Assembly (NCBI GenBank): GCA_019843655.1
Contig: JACDQD010000102.1
Span: 4,783,501-4,847,500 of the forward strand
Source: Lethocerus indicus
Taxonomy: Eukaryota > Arthropoda > Insecta > Hemiptera > Belostomatidae
Direction of reading: 5' to 3'
DNA: 64,000 nucleotides
Shown one piece after another: positions 37,153-48,944 of the stretch (position 1 is its first letter; each line of letters starts with the position of its first letter). The notes under the pieces are model-generated. The model saw nothing but the letters and a program-made list of their open reading frames with translations, was not told the origin of the DNA and ran no database searches. The position numbers were made by a program, and so were the translations under genes.

Positions 37153-40100
37153 CGCGGGCAGAAAGTTGAGAATTTCAATATTTCAGTACAGCTAGTCTAC
37201 CGGCTGGCAATAATTACATTCTCTCTGTACTTATTGTTCAACCTGAGGGGAGCTGAAATACAGCAGATTAGGGTCCCCCCCACCCTCACATATCCAATTT
37301 GGCTCAATCATTTTTGAACAATTGATAGGTGCCCGGTTTGCGGAACTAATTATAGGGGCCGGAGTGATCAATTGATATGCGAGGTGAGGTCGGCATTGTG
37401 CCGCCGGTCGTTACATGCCTCACTCTCCACACCACAACCTCACCGATCATCGATCCCATCTGAAATTTCAGTATCCAATATTGTAAACGCGGGCACACCG
37501 CCATACTAAGGTGCGATATTGGTAACAAAAGTTACAAGTTTATCTTGCGTTCATCCTCAATTCATTTAAATATATTGCGTAATTTATCGATCTTTGCTTC
37601 GCGAACTATATTATTTTAAGGAATAAGGAGCGTTGTAACATAATAAAATGGCCGAGAGGGACTATAATTGGAGGTTCGGATATTCTGATATGTAATTTAT
37701 TAATTGAAACTGATCGTCTCCATTCATTCTCACTTTCTCTGTGAAAATTAAAAAACATTACCGTTTCGTTGTTTCCTATTATCATGTGAAAACTCGAGGC
37801 AAACTTGGTCAGCCTTTCTTTGTTGGCTAAACGAGGAAAGAAAATTAATTACCTTCCTTTTTGCCTTACTTTATTAATTTCTGACCTACCGACTACCTCT
37901 ATATTTGACACCAATTACAGCTTACGAAAATTATATTCTAAGGGAGGAGTGTACAGCCTTTGTGGCCAACCTTTTACGACTTATTGAATACCAATTCAAT
38001 CATTAATTGGGGAACTTGAAAATTGGTTCATATCCATTCCGATTTGAAAGTCCTGTTCTAGCAGCTTCCCTATTTAAATTCTTCAGTTCGAAACTATACC
38101 AACACTCCAATCGTTTGATTCGACAGCTCTCCTCGCATCACCTTCGCGAAAATCCCGAGCGCCACCTTAAGAGGTAATGGCCACGTGATTTCCTTACCAT
38201 CTAGTAAGGACTTGAGCAGGAGTACCATGAAAGGGTGGGTGGAGTCTCCGTTAAAAGTACATTTGTGTTATCAAATCGCTCTATCCTTAAATATAATTTT
38301 CAAAATTATAGTCATACCTTAAAATAAAAAGAAAATTGGTTCGGTTAAAAAATACAGAGATTGATTTTCTCCCTACTGTTGACGAACTGTCAATTATTCG
38401 GGAACAATCTTATAAATCAGCGTGTCCGGGAATTCACTTAATTAAAGCCAAACCTGCCCGAGACTTGCCGTCTTCATTAACTTCAACTGCTAAGGGTAAA
38501 ACTCATTTCGGATATTGAAAACCGAGAATTACCTTCGGCGGGTGAAATTTCGGCCGAGAGGCAATTGGGAGGAAACGAGCGTTAATTGTTCGGGAAAGGG
38601 GGAGATTAGATCAGACCCCCCGACCCCCTGCCCCCTCCCAACGGCCCATACTCTTCAATAAGGAAAGGCCAACGGTGTCTCTAGCGACCCAACTTATTCT
38701 CATTTTCGATCGGGGAATTTTTTTTCTTCATTCACAGCGGAACCTTTCGAAAAGCTTTTGTATCCAGGTCTTTTTAGTTAAGGATACTATTGTCAAAAAC
38801 CCTCCCGTTAATTCAAATCGTCGTTAATCAATGCGACGTTTATCCTGCATATTACTGTAGACTATAATCGCAGGAAACAATCAAAATCAGGAATGATTAT
38901 CGGAAGGCACCCGAATAATTTTTTGGGCCGGAGTTCAATTAAAACCGGTAAAAATAAACCGCTGTAATTATTCAACACGGATATACAATTACGCTCATTA
39001 CTAAATATAATTTTCAAAAGGTAATTAATTAAAGCAGCTTACGTTGCCTTTTGCATGTTTTTCGACAGTTGGTTGATTCCCCATTATTAATATTACGCAT
39101 CCTTAATTAACTGTTATTGTTTCACCAGGGCGGTTTAATTAACAAATCTGTTGCGTACCAATATTTCAAAGCTAGGTTAGATTTTTCTTTCAGAATAAAC
39201 TGTATTTCTTGGTCCTCCGTTGGAGGGAAAGCGGCATTGGGAAAATGATTTATATCAAAACGAGTAAATCATTTGAAGAATAGAAGTCGATGAAGCGAAG
39301 CTCTGCGTACAATCTAACTGATATTGAACAAGAGTTCTTTTCCGAACCATGGAACGATACTTATTTATAAACCTTATTCTGACTCCAGTCTACCTTTTAG
39401 GGGGTTCTTCTACGTTATACCATATGAAAAACCCTATTCAGTGGAGCTATTAGATTAAATCAAAGTTGATTAAAAACTGAAAGTTAGTCTGTTCTAGTTT
39501 CTACGGGATTCCGCGGGTAAAACGACAGAATGCACTTTTCGTGTCGCGACCGCACTTTTTTCAAACCATGTTGGAAAATAAGAAAACATTTTTTTTTCGG
39601 GGGCTTTGCCGGGTGGGGTCGACGCGGCGGGATTTCCCGGGGCTGAGTGCGAAGTCGAGAGGTAGATTGCGGCCGCGGAGCTTAGCCCCGGACTTAGATT
39701 AATGGCAGCTTAGAGGAAGGAAATCGGAGAACATTTTTCCAAATTTCTTTTCCTGCTTTTCGGGGCGTATTTCTTTACCTGTAACAATATGGCCCTTGTT
39801 TGGGCAAGAACATATGAACTTTTGATTCTTAACATTCCCATTGTTACTCTCAACGGGAAAATTATAGTATAAGAATTACATAATACACATATTCTTTAAT
39901 GAATACTTTAATTAAACAACTAAAATGGCAATTTTACGACACTAATAATATCTAGTGTCAAAGTCAGCGAGTGGAGACAATAATGATAACTTTATATTGT
40001 GTATTAATATGCAGAATATAAATTAGAATATTGTTATTTGGGGTCACTTTATGCGCAATTTTTCGAAAGGTCCTATTTATTCCCGAAATTCCAGGATTAA

Positions 40101-42121
40101 TGTGGAAATCGACCGTGTTATATGCAAATTGTACAATGCTCGCTGGTCCATCGGCCGAATCGATTTCAGGGCTATATTTCACGATGTTATCCTTCTATAA
40201 TGTGAGGTGTAAATTCGGTTTAACGTATAGTCGGAAACGGCTCCCCCCGCAGTATACGACGATGCTATAAGTTGGCTCGAGACTAGTGTAAAGTTATTGC
40301 CCGAAGGGCTGACTATGCACTCTCCAGGGACAAATTTTAGCCCAATCGATTCCCCGGGGCAAATATTTTCTTAAGCTTAAAACACCTGAAATGGCGAGCT
40401 CTCGACGAAAATTTATCTGAGGAGCCACCGTTGTTTATATGTCTAAATCTTACGCTGAGATTTTATCTACACGTACACATATTTTTTAGGGGAATTTCGA
40501 ATTTTGCCGAATATTATTGAACGAGTATTTCAAGGCTACTATGCGGTAATTCACCTTTAATAATTACATAAATCTGATTGTTTAGTAGAATTAACTTTCA
40601 TTAATCCAGTGTTCTTATCGTCATTTTGTTGGGAGCACGATAGTGGACAACAATGGAGAAAAACAATGGTTCATTCGTTTTTCAGATTCAAGCTAACCGA
40701 ACATTGAATACCGTTAATAACCGTTCTAAGGAAATAGTAAGGGGCATATCCCTGAGCTTAGCTCTTGGCAATACAGCGCAATATGTCCTTAAAAACTTCG
40801 CTCGCCCCATTTACTAGATTTTATGTATAGGGGCGGAAGATTTAGAATTCTCGATGGCCGGGGATGTCTCTGGAATATTATTGTCGATGGAGGGGCGTGC
40901 GTTTGGGGGATACGTGCGTGAGTCGGACGGCGTCTCCGGTCACGAACCCGTCCGATATTTATTGCGCCTCCGCCTGTCTCCCATTGTTGTCCCGCAGGAC
41001 CGCGTCTTCCCACCAAACGTGGCCCGTATCACATGGGCGTCTTCCCATATCATAGCCATATTCAAACCACCGCCATAACTTTTATTTCCCTCTGTACACG
41101 CATTTAAGCATTTCTTATAAACGCTATTTTTATTCGAAATGTATTTTCCGTACATCTTTAATTGTTGTTTCGTTTGAAAAATGCCACGATGCTTCTCTTA
41201 ACCTGCATTATCGAGGATAATAATTTATCGGAAGGGTATTTTAACTTTACTTAGAATTCCCTCAGTGTTAATAAAGCGTACCAATACACCGGCTACTATT
41301 AGTCTAAAATTTAAAGCACATATTGTAATTAATAAAACCAAAATTTCTCCACTGCCCTTCTACCTTGTGTCCACAAAACAGTAACGCCCCCATTATTTAT
41401 TATGATAAAATATAAATCACAAGCAACTGTCATCTTATATCTGTATATATGAAATTCTATAAAAGTTGTTATAGAGCCTTTAGTAGAATATTTTGTTTAT
41501 GCATTTTAAAATAAAATAAGCATTCTAAGTAATTGCATATTTCATTTTTCAGGCATGTTGGATAACCATATCTCTAGTTCAAAAATATCTGGAAGTAGTC
41601 ATGAGAGCGATGTCAGAGTTCATTACCGATCTTCACCGATTTTGATAGTTCACTCAATATTCGAATTAAAATGTTATTGGCAGGAACAAAATAGGTTAAT
41701 TAACTTTGTCGTTGTATACGGGTTTATTTTATTTGAACTTGTCCGGGTTTAAATTGGGACAAGTTCAATTCTGGACTTAACGAAAGGTCAACGGTTGCAC
41801 GGTCGATGATTCCGGTTTGCTTAGCTGGACGAATACTGAATTTAAAACTTCGGTTCCTTGAATGGGGCTGCTGCGTTGGGGGGAGGAAGTGGCTAGGAAG
41901 GTCGGTGGGGACAGTCAGTTGAATAAATTACGGGCCATTTGGTCCAGGGAGGAACACATTCGGGACCCTCAGGAAACGATGACCTCCTCCGTCCCATCGG
42001 GGAATCTGAAATATAGAATGGGAACGTAAGCTTATATTATACATTCCATTGAATCCATAATGTTCATACGAACGAATATCCATATATAAGTACGATGGGC
42101 GGGACTTTACCTAACCTATCT
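37153..42121. other. Long non-coding stretch with GC-rich blocks
   Basis: No gene recognised. GC-rich blocks occur at about 37240-37480, 38570-38660, 39590-39690 and 40789-41090. The last holds overlapping frames of 63 to 75 codons on both strands without domains. Between them the sequence is AT-rich with many TTAATTA words. No element shared with the rest of the window was seen until the jockey insertion. Confidence 0.5.
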
Positions 42122-42133
42122 ACTTTAAATTAA
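42122..42133. repeat. 5' target-site duplication of the jockey insertion
   Basis: ACTTTAAATTAA, repeated exactly at 42711-42722 after the poly(A)-like tail. A 12 bp perfect duplication is the signature of target-primed reverse transcription. Confidence 0.85.
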
Positions 42134-42710
42134 TCACGTGGAATCCCCATACGCGATTCAAAAGAACAGGTCTCAATCGCAAATTTGAACTGCTGAGACC
42201 TCTTTTAAAAAGGACATCAAAACTTTCAATAGACAACAAACTGACAATATACAAATCCATTTTAAAACCGACATGGACTTACGGAATAGAACTATGGGGT
42301 TCCGCCAAGAAATCCGACATCGCCCGCATCCAGAGATTCCAGTCAAAAGTCCTTCGTACCATCCTTAATGCTCCCTGGTATGTTTCTAACCGAACAATCC
42401 ATAATGACCTCAACATACCGACAGTCGACGAAGTCGCAAAATCACGCTTCCTTAATTTCCACTCCCGCCTCTCTCCACATCCAAACCCACTCGTTCAGTC
42501 CCTTTCCTCTTCTACCCATCCACTATCCCCACCACGACGGCTTAAACGCCACTGGCCCAGAGACCACCTCGGGCAGTAGTTAAATCATGTCAAAAGCGCC
42601 ATCATTGGGTGGTTTTACCGAGACTAACACGCGAAAAATATACATGTATCGATTGCACCTATAACTGTATAAGTTGATTGTGCAAAATAAAAAAAAGTTA
42701 AAAAAAACAA
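42134..42710 (+). mobile_element. 5'-truncated jockey-clade LINE insertion
   Basis: A 577 bp insertion bounded by a perfect 12 bp target duplication. It holds the last 147 codons of a jockey-type ORF2 (see the entry at 42136), a stop at 42577-42579, about 110 bp of 3' untranslated sequence, an AATAAA word at 42687-42692 and an A-rich tail (about 42684-42710). Jockey elements make a protein with endonuclease and reverse transcriptase and insert by nicking DNA and copying from the 3' end, so 5' truncation is the commonest outcome. The uninterrupted frame and exact target duplication indicate a fairly recent insertion. It cannot move itself, having lost endonuclease and polymerase domains. Confidence 0.9.
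42136..42579 (+). pseudogene. C-terminal 147 residues of jockey ORF2 (reverse-transcriptase tail)
   Basis: The open frame enters from the 5' truncation point with no initiator of its own. Landmarks in order are TWNPHTRFKRTGLNRKFELL, LSIDNKLTIYKSILKPTWTY, GIELWGSAKKSD, RIQRFQSKVLRTILNAPWYV, SNRTIHNDLNIPTVDE and RHWPRDHLGQ at the end. The TWTYGIELWG and RFQSKVLR.I.NAPWYV stretches are characteristic of the segment following the polymerase in jockey-clade proteins of insects. The catalytic aspartates and the endonuclease are upstream of the truncation and absent. No frameshift or stop interrupts the 147 codons. An inner ATG at 42368 is in a different frame and not meaningful. Confidence 0.9.
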
Positions 42711-42722
42711 ACTTTAAATTAA
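42711..42722. repeat. 3' target-site duplication of the jockey insertion
   Basis: ACTTTAAATTAA, identical to 42122-42133, directly after the A-rich tail. Confidence 0.85.
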
Positions 42723-45115
42723 GGCTTTCATAAATAATAGCTGTAGTTTTAGTTAGTATAGTTGTAGTTATATACTCAGTCAGTGATGATCCACTATTGA
42801 TTTAGATTTTTGCAAAACACTCTTTTACGAGATCGAGCTTTATGGTAAAAAAAATTAAAGCACTTCGGAAAATCCCATCCAAACGCTTGGGCGGCAGACA
42901 AATAATATTGGAAAACATTACGTAAGTTTTTATTTTCTGATAGAAAAACTCCAATGGCCAATTATTGTCCAGATAACAATAAAAACTCGATTCTCGTCCT
43001 TAAAATAAATTTGAAATCCCGGCCCATTTAGCATTCTTAGAAAGAAGGGAAAGACAATTTTCGCGATGCGACTTTATGTTTCACTGGGGCAGGCGGGAGG
43101 GGAACTCGAAAAAATATAACCAAGTATTTTGGGCGGTGGGGCGGCTCCAGTTCAAAATGGCTCCCCCTCGCGGGCTATCCGAATACAGAAAAGGACTAAA
43201 AACAATTGTCAGATTGCCAACTGCGGGTATCGTGTAAAATCGATTCTCCGACTATAGGCTAGGCCACGGACGAGCTACCGAGATTGTACCCGCGTTCAAC
43301 ATTCAACGTTTAGGACTCGAAACGGCTCGTTTGTACAAACAGTACGAACGTCCGAAAGCGGGGAAACCGGTTCCGACATCGTGACAGTTTTCGATTTAAA
43401 TTCCCGGTATCTCCAAGCAGCGCCCGGTAAAATGTCATATACTTCTGCTATCTTAATGTCGAGAAAAATCATTTCCGGACATCTTTCAGTTATATGTTTT
43501 ATATCCGAGAACCAGAATATTATAACGCTGTGATTCCAATTCAGCAGTGTTCATTGCAATGAAATCCTAAAGAATAGAGGTTATATCCTCATAATCCTAT
43601 TATCGATGTAATGTTGGAACAGGACCCGATTTATAAACGATTCTCATAACACGGCAGTATTGATATACCAGTTACAACATTAAAATGAAACAAATGTGTC
43701 AAATAATAATATCCACGTGCCTCTGTATCTTATTACTTCTAATAAACTAAAATTTCGGACAATTCCATATATGTGATTGGGGACAGATCGGGAAAAATAT
43801 TCATAATGCTAGAAGTAGCCCCCACAGGAATGGATATATATTTTTTGAAATACTGGGCATGAGAGAAGAATAAACAGAATTATACTTTTAAGATTATCTA
43901 GAGCTCTTAAAATTTGAAATTCATTAGTCGACAGGATTTGGGCATCCGCTAGATACGATACATGTTCGGCTATTAGTTGTAAATCAGAACTTAAAGGTAC
44001 AACACACTTCTTAGTATCGGGCTGGGATTTATTGTGACGGGCAGCCGTACAATGCGGGCCCGAACACGCGCTCTCTGCAACATCAGATTTGTGTTGAGGA
44101 AGTGATGAATAAAGAGGGGGAATATTCTATCTGGGGGTTTTCATTTTGTAGCCCGGGTAGGTTCGGGCCCGAAATAAATCTCCGAGATGGTTCCACTGGT
44201 GGTAATCCTCGGCGGAGTTATTATGGGGCGCATTTTCGTCTCGGACGTCCCAGTTTTTTTCCCCCGATGTTGGATCACGGCCGCCCTTGGCCCACGGCCA
44301 CGGCCGCTAAACTTGAAAACCGCCCGCCTTCAGACAACCGGTAAATTAAGTTTTCTCCTCCAGCAATTATTGGTTCGGTTCTAAACCGAAGGTGGAGCAT
44401 ACCATCTCTCTTATATTTTTAAGTCTCAATGTTATGTATCTCTCCATATATGTCCTCAATTTAACCACTTCTCTGAGAATTTGTAGATAATTTTAAATCT
44501 ATTTATTAGGGACAAAATTATTTAATTAATTCCGTGTATGGATATTTGTATAATATAAATTTATGAATATATAAATTTTTTTTAGTATATAAACTTAATC
44601 CTTATTCGTTAAATTTATCAATTGCTCAAGTAATTATAAAGATAAATAAGAATATGGAATTCTATAGCATGAACATTATTATTAAGTTCCGCATTAAAAT
44701 TTGGGTAATTTAATTACTAATAACCCCTACCAATTATTTTGACAAAAATCAGTCAATAAGATTTCTGATGATGGAATACTAGATTTCCTAACGGTAGGTA
44801 TTTATGACCAATTTAATTTCAAAAGTCTCTTGCATGCATCTTAATTTATATAAGGAATTAATTCACTCCTGATTGAAGTCGGTTCTTTTCAAGCCTAAAT
44901 ACCCCATTGATATCCTTTCGTATTCAGGCTACAGACATTATGTAACGGCTTTGGGCCCTCCAGTCTGCTGTTGACAATACTTAGATCCTCTTATTGCTGC
45001 CTTCTTAGCGTCCTAATAAAAGCGCGCATCGGTCGATAACGCCGGCCCCCGTGTTGTATCTCACAAAACGGGTATACTTACACACTCCCTCAGCGAGTTT
45101 AAGAAACTGCTTTAA
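42723..45115. other. Non-coding stretch
   Basis: No gene recognised. A GC-rich patch at about 44140-44340 holds 65 to 80-codon frames in overlapping registers. The region from about 44430 to 44720 is very AT-rich. Nothing repeats elsewhere in the window. Confidence 0.5.
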
Positions 45116-46385
45116 ATACCTGTTTTGTGGCATCCGAGGGATCGGAATACCGTAGATTTACTGTGTTTCTGTCTACTCTCGCTGTTTTGGTCTTCTGCTA
45201 GACCGGTTTCGGCTGCTCGCAATCTTCAGTAGCGGTGTTAGTCACTTTGGCACTTTGGGTGTTTTTTGGGCATCCTCACTGCACTGTCACTATCACTTGT
45301 ACTAGTACAAGTCGAACCAATCTGGTACTGTGTATTTACGATCATAAAAGATTTCTTGTTGATCCAAAATTTATTGAAAAATGTTTATTTTTCTAGTTAA
45401 TAAGTGGAAGTACACCCAACGAAATTTAGTTAAGGACATTTCCGCACCACACTCAGGGGGGCGCTAGTTAATCGGTGTATGTCGATCCAACGAACTTTAG
45501 TTAAGTACATTTCCGTACCAGCCTCAGGGGGCGCTATTTTATCGGAGCAAGTGCACCGAACGAACTTTAGTTAAGGACATTTCCGTACCACCCTCAGGGG
45601 CGCTATTTTATCGGTGTATGTCGATCCAACGAACTTTAGTTAAGTACATTTCCGTACCAGCCTCAGGGGGCGCTATTTTATCGGAGCAAGTACACCGAAC
45701 GAACTTTAGTTAAGGACATTTCCGTACCAGCCTCAGTTTAGGGGCGCTAGTTTTATCGGAGCAAGTACACCCAACGAACTTTAGTTAAGTACATTTCCGT
45801 ACCAGCCTCAGGGGGCGCTATTTTATCGGAGCAAGTACACCGAACGAACTTTAGTTAAGGACATTTCCGTACCACCCTCAAGGGGCGCTAGTTTATCGGT
45901 GCAAGTGCACCCAACGACCTTTAGTTAAGGACATTTCCGTACCACCCTCAAGGGGCGCTAGTTTATCGGTGCAAGTGCACCCAACGACCTTTAGTTAAGG
46001 ACATTTCCGTACCACCCTCAAGGGCGCTATTTTATCGGGCAAGTACAACGAACCTTTAGTTAAGGACATTTCCGTACCACCCTCAAGGGGCGCTAGTTTA
46101 TCGGTGCAAGTGCACCCAACGAACCTTAGTTAAGTACATTTCCGTACCACCCTCAGGGGGCGCTATTTTATCGGAGCAAGTACACTGAACGAACTTTAGT
46201 TAAGTACATTTCTGTACCACCCTCAAGGGGCGCTAGTTTATCGGTTCAAGTGCACCCAACGACCTTTACTTAAGTACATTTCCGTACCACCCTCAAGGGG
46301 CGCTAGTTTATCGGTGCAAGTGCACCCAACAAACTTTAGTTAAGTACATTTCCGCGCCACACTCAGCACTAAATAATCGGTGCAA
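45116..46385 (+). mobile_element. Family A element with 14-unit satellite array, right end missing
   Basis: The left terminus AATACCTGTTTTGTGG (45116) is followed by the full left arm (CGGAATACCGTAGATTT, CTCGCTG, TGCTAGACCGGTTTCGG, CTGCTCGCAATCTTC, AGTAGCGGTGTTAGTCACTT, TGGCACTTTGG), an inner GTACTAGTACAAGTCG palindrome, and the linker with TTGATCCAAAATTTATTG. The satellite array then begins at about 45400. No inverted right arm follows the array, unlike the copy ending at 56606, so this copy is truncated on the right or was separated from its right end. It has no transposase frame and must be non-autonomous. Confidence 0.8.
45400..46380 (+). repeat. 70-bp tandem satellite array, 14 units
   Basis: The word CATTTC occurs 14 times at 45437, 45508, 45578, 45647, 45717, 45792, 45862, 45932, 46002, 46067, 46137, 46207, 46277 and 46347, giving a period of 70 bases (65 to 75). 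Each unit runs TTTAGTTAAGKACATTTCCG, TACCASCCTCA, a G-run with GCGCTA, TTTTATCGG and a CAAGTRCACC stretch. The first units alternate two types (139-base dimer), and two later neighbours are identical over 70 bases (45851-45920 and 45921-45990). The last unit lacks the GCGCT box. The array is inside a family A transposon, not a free satellite. Confidence 0.92.
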
Positions 46386-46919
46386 GTTGAATTTTGCTTG
46401 TTGATGTTCAAATCTGAGCTACCGGTTAACTTTATTTGTTGCAGAAAACCGAGAAACAAACAAGCATGGAATTACCGAAAGCAGAGGAGAGCTACGTACG
46501 ATGTCAGTGTACGTACGGTACCACCGTTCCTTAGGCCGGGATTCTTTTTGAGTGACTTATTAGTTGGGGAACTTCTAATAGGCGGGAGGGACGTTTGATA
46601 TATGGAGCTCATCGGTTTCACAGTCGGCCCAAGGGATCATTCATCACCGGGAACAATCCCATTGACGACACACCGCACACTGGACCACAGTTCCAAAGCT
46701 AAAAATGTCTCTATTAGTAATCCTCGATAGAAATAGCACGATTGTAAGCGATTAAATATTTTTAAAACATCTTTATCAACATACAAAAAAAATTATAAAC
46801 TGCTGAGGAGCAGTAATGAATGAACATTTAGATTGGGATAAATTAAAAGTGTGTGATTATGTATTTGATCTTGAACTGGTTCGGTTTTAGCCCACGGTCG
46901 CTACCCCATTATCATTCTT
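46386..46919. other. Non-coding stretch after the array
   Basis: No gene or right terminal repeat recognised. A 72-codon frame at 46380-46598 starts inside the array edge and has no domain. A short GTACGTACG-type palindromic cluster lies at about 46494-46518. Confidence 0.5.
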
Positions 46920-47000
46920 GTACTTTGTCTCTACTCGCAGATTTGGGCTAATGCTTGACCGGTTTTGGCTTCTCTCCATCGTCAGTTGAGTTCCGTCAGT
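46920..47000 (+). mobile_element. Family A solo left end, decayed
   Basis: TTTGTCTCTACTCGCAGATT, TGGGCTAATGCTTGACCGGT and TTTGGCTTCTCTCCATCGTC follow the left arm (TCTGTCTCCTCTCGCTGGTT, TGGTCTTTTGCTAGACCGGT, TTCGGCTGCTCGCCATCTTC). It shares the CTCRCAGATTTRGG variant with the fragment at 58.89 kb, so these two may form a subfamily. It lies in the same orientation as the element 0.5 kb upstream. Confidence 0.6.
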
Positions 47001-48921
47001 TTGGTGGTAGAAGATCGCACGAATCGCCACTTCTCAATAGTTTTTACTGGGATTATTTTAAAAATATAATTTCATTTTAACTGCTTTCAAACCAAAAATA
47101 TGTAAACGGGTTAGTATTATTAAGCCAACTGAAATGTTTAACTGACCCAATGTAAAAGCTGAAATAGTTGCTTCCTAATGGAGTGTAATTGATGCGTTTG
47201 TCTAACGCCATATTCGGTGATTTCATCCGTCGCGAAATCGAATTGGGCCGTCGCGGCGAATTATAATTTGTTTAACGGTCGGTATTATGTGGCGGTCTGA
47301 TATTGCGGCCTGCCTGTTTGGCCGGCAGATCAAAGGGGGGCGGGCCCGCCCATTAAGCGGTGCCGATGAAAGTGAAGGCGGCGCCAGCGTTTTACCTTTG
47401 ACCAACGGCCGGAGACCGCACAGGCGAAAAAAACAGAATTGAAATTCGGTCGGACAAAAATAATTTTACAACCCTTTTCTCTCCCGGAATACCCTTTCAG
47501 CCAGCCCAGTTCCAGGGATAATTCCCTGCGGACAACCAATAAATTGCTACTGCGCTATTTTAAAACACACATTTATTTTACCTAATGCCTAATAAAATAT
47601 GATTTGTAGCATTTAAAAATCAAAATTCGCTGGTGGATCTGTAAAAGTTTCCATTTGGGCGAGTATAAACTTTAATCGTCAGTACCGATAGTAGCCAAAA
47701 TTGTCTTGTCCGAATAAGATGTAAAGTTTGATATCATAGTTTATATGAAAATTAAGTTAAAATATCGGAATGAGGATTTTTCCCGTCAGATCAATCAAAT
47801 TCAGATGAAAGGGACCTGTTGAATGCCAAATATGTATAGAATTATCAATTTAAAGTTGTTTTAATATCCCGAAAATCAAAATTCTCCTTCTCCCACATTA
47901 TTAACGTTTCCTTCAGGCATTTGCTTGTATCCACATTGCATGACTACGCGCTCTAAATCTCTTGAGTACACTCGGTATTTCAGCAGCCCGGTATAGCGAG
48001 GAACGCAAGTAGTGGCTACTTATAAACACAATTTCGCCCCTCTGTCCGGGTCTGGTTAACGGTTCGGCGACATAAAATTACCTTAGGCGAGCACTCAAAA
48101 GGGGTAATATAATGTGCACGGTAATGAAATAGGGGCGTGAAGAGGGAGCTGGGGGACCGACGAGGGCCGTCTGTAATTTCGGCGAATCGGCAACTGTAAT
48201 GCATCGCCGAAAATCTGATTAACTCGGACGCAAATTAAATTTGATAAGTTCAACATTTATTCATTAAACGGCCCGGCCGTTAGTCGGGAGGGAGGGGGGA
48301 CTAAGGAAAGGAAAATTAAACTGCATGAAGGCCCCTCTGGAAAGTTGACGATCAAAGGCCTAGTGCCCGACAACGAATTATTAAAAGCTACGCTAACTGA
48401 AATAAAACTCTCAGCGAGGGAAATTACTTTCGTCACTTATTCATTTAATCCCCCACCCCGCTCGTCATCGCCGGTGCCGCCGCAATACGAATGTGGGCGT
48501 ATTAAATTAACGTTAACGAGGGAAGATGTATGCGAACTCAATATGGAGAGAAAGCAAATTTTTTCATAATAGCTTCAGACCGCGAGTATTAGCTTGCTTA
48601 TTAAATCACTACATTGTAACTTTTATCAACGCTGAATGAATGCCTCATCCGAGCATTGGACTAAGGGACACTAATCCTGAAAATACAGAAATATTGTAAA
48701 ATTTAAAAAGGATTGTGTAGAATTTCACTGAATGAATTAGATTACTTAAACAAGCTGAAAAATATTCGGAAATTTAGCGACAGTACCGGCCTTCTTGGAG
48801 ACCTTTCTTAGCAGGTATATTTGAGATAATCTGATAAATAATTGAACCTGGATTCACGAGCTGAAAATTGTGATTCTGTTCTTCCTGACTCTAAACGTCT
48901 GCACGTACGCAGGAGAAGCAC

Positions 48922-48944
48922 TCTGTGTGCACGGCGCACACAGA
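48922..48944. repeat. Perfect 9-bp hairpin
   Basis: TCTGTGTGC (48922-48930), loop ACGGC, GCACACAGA (48936-48944). It lies inside an unrecognised open frame. Confidence 0.7.

Noticed and set aside
45400..46380. CRISPR array
   Set aside because: The repeat is continuous 70 bp units with no unique spacers, inside a transposon of an animal-type genome.
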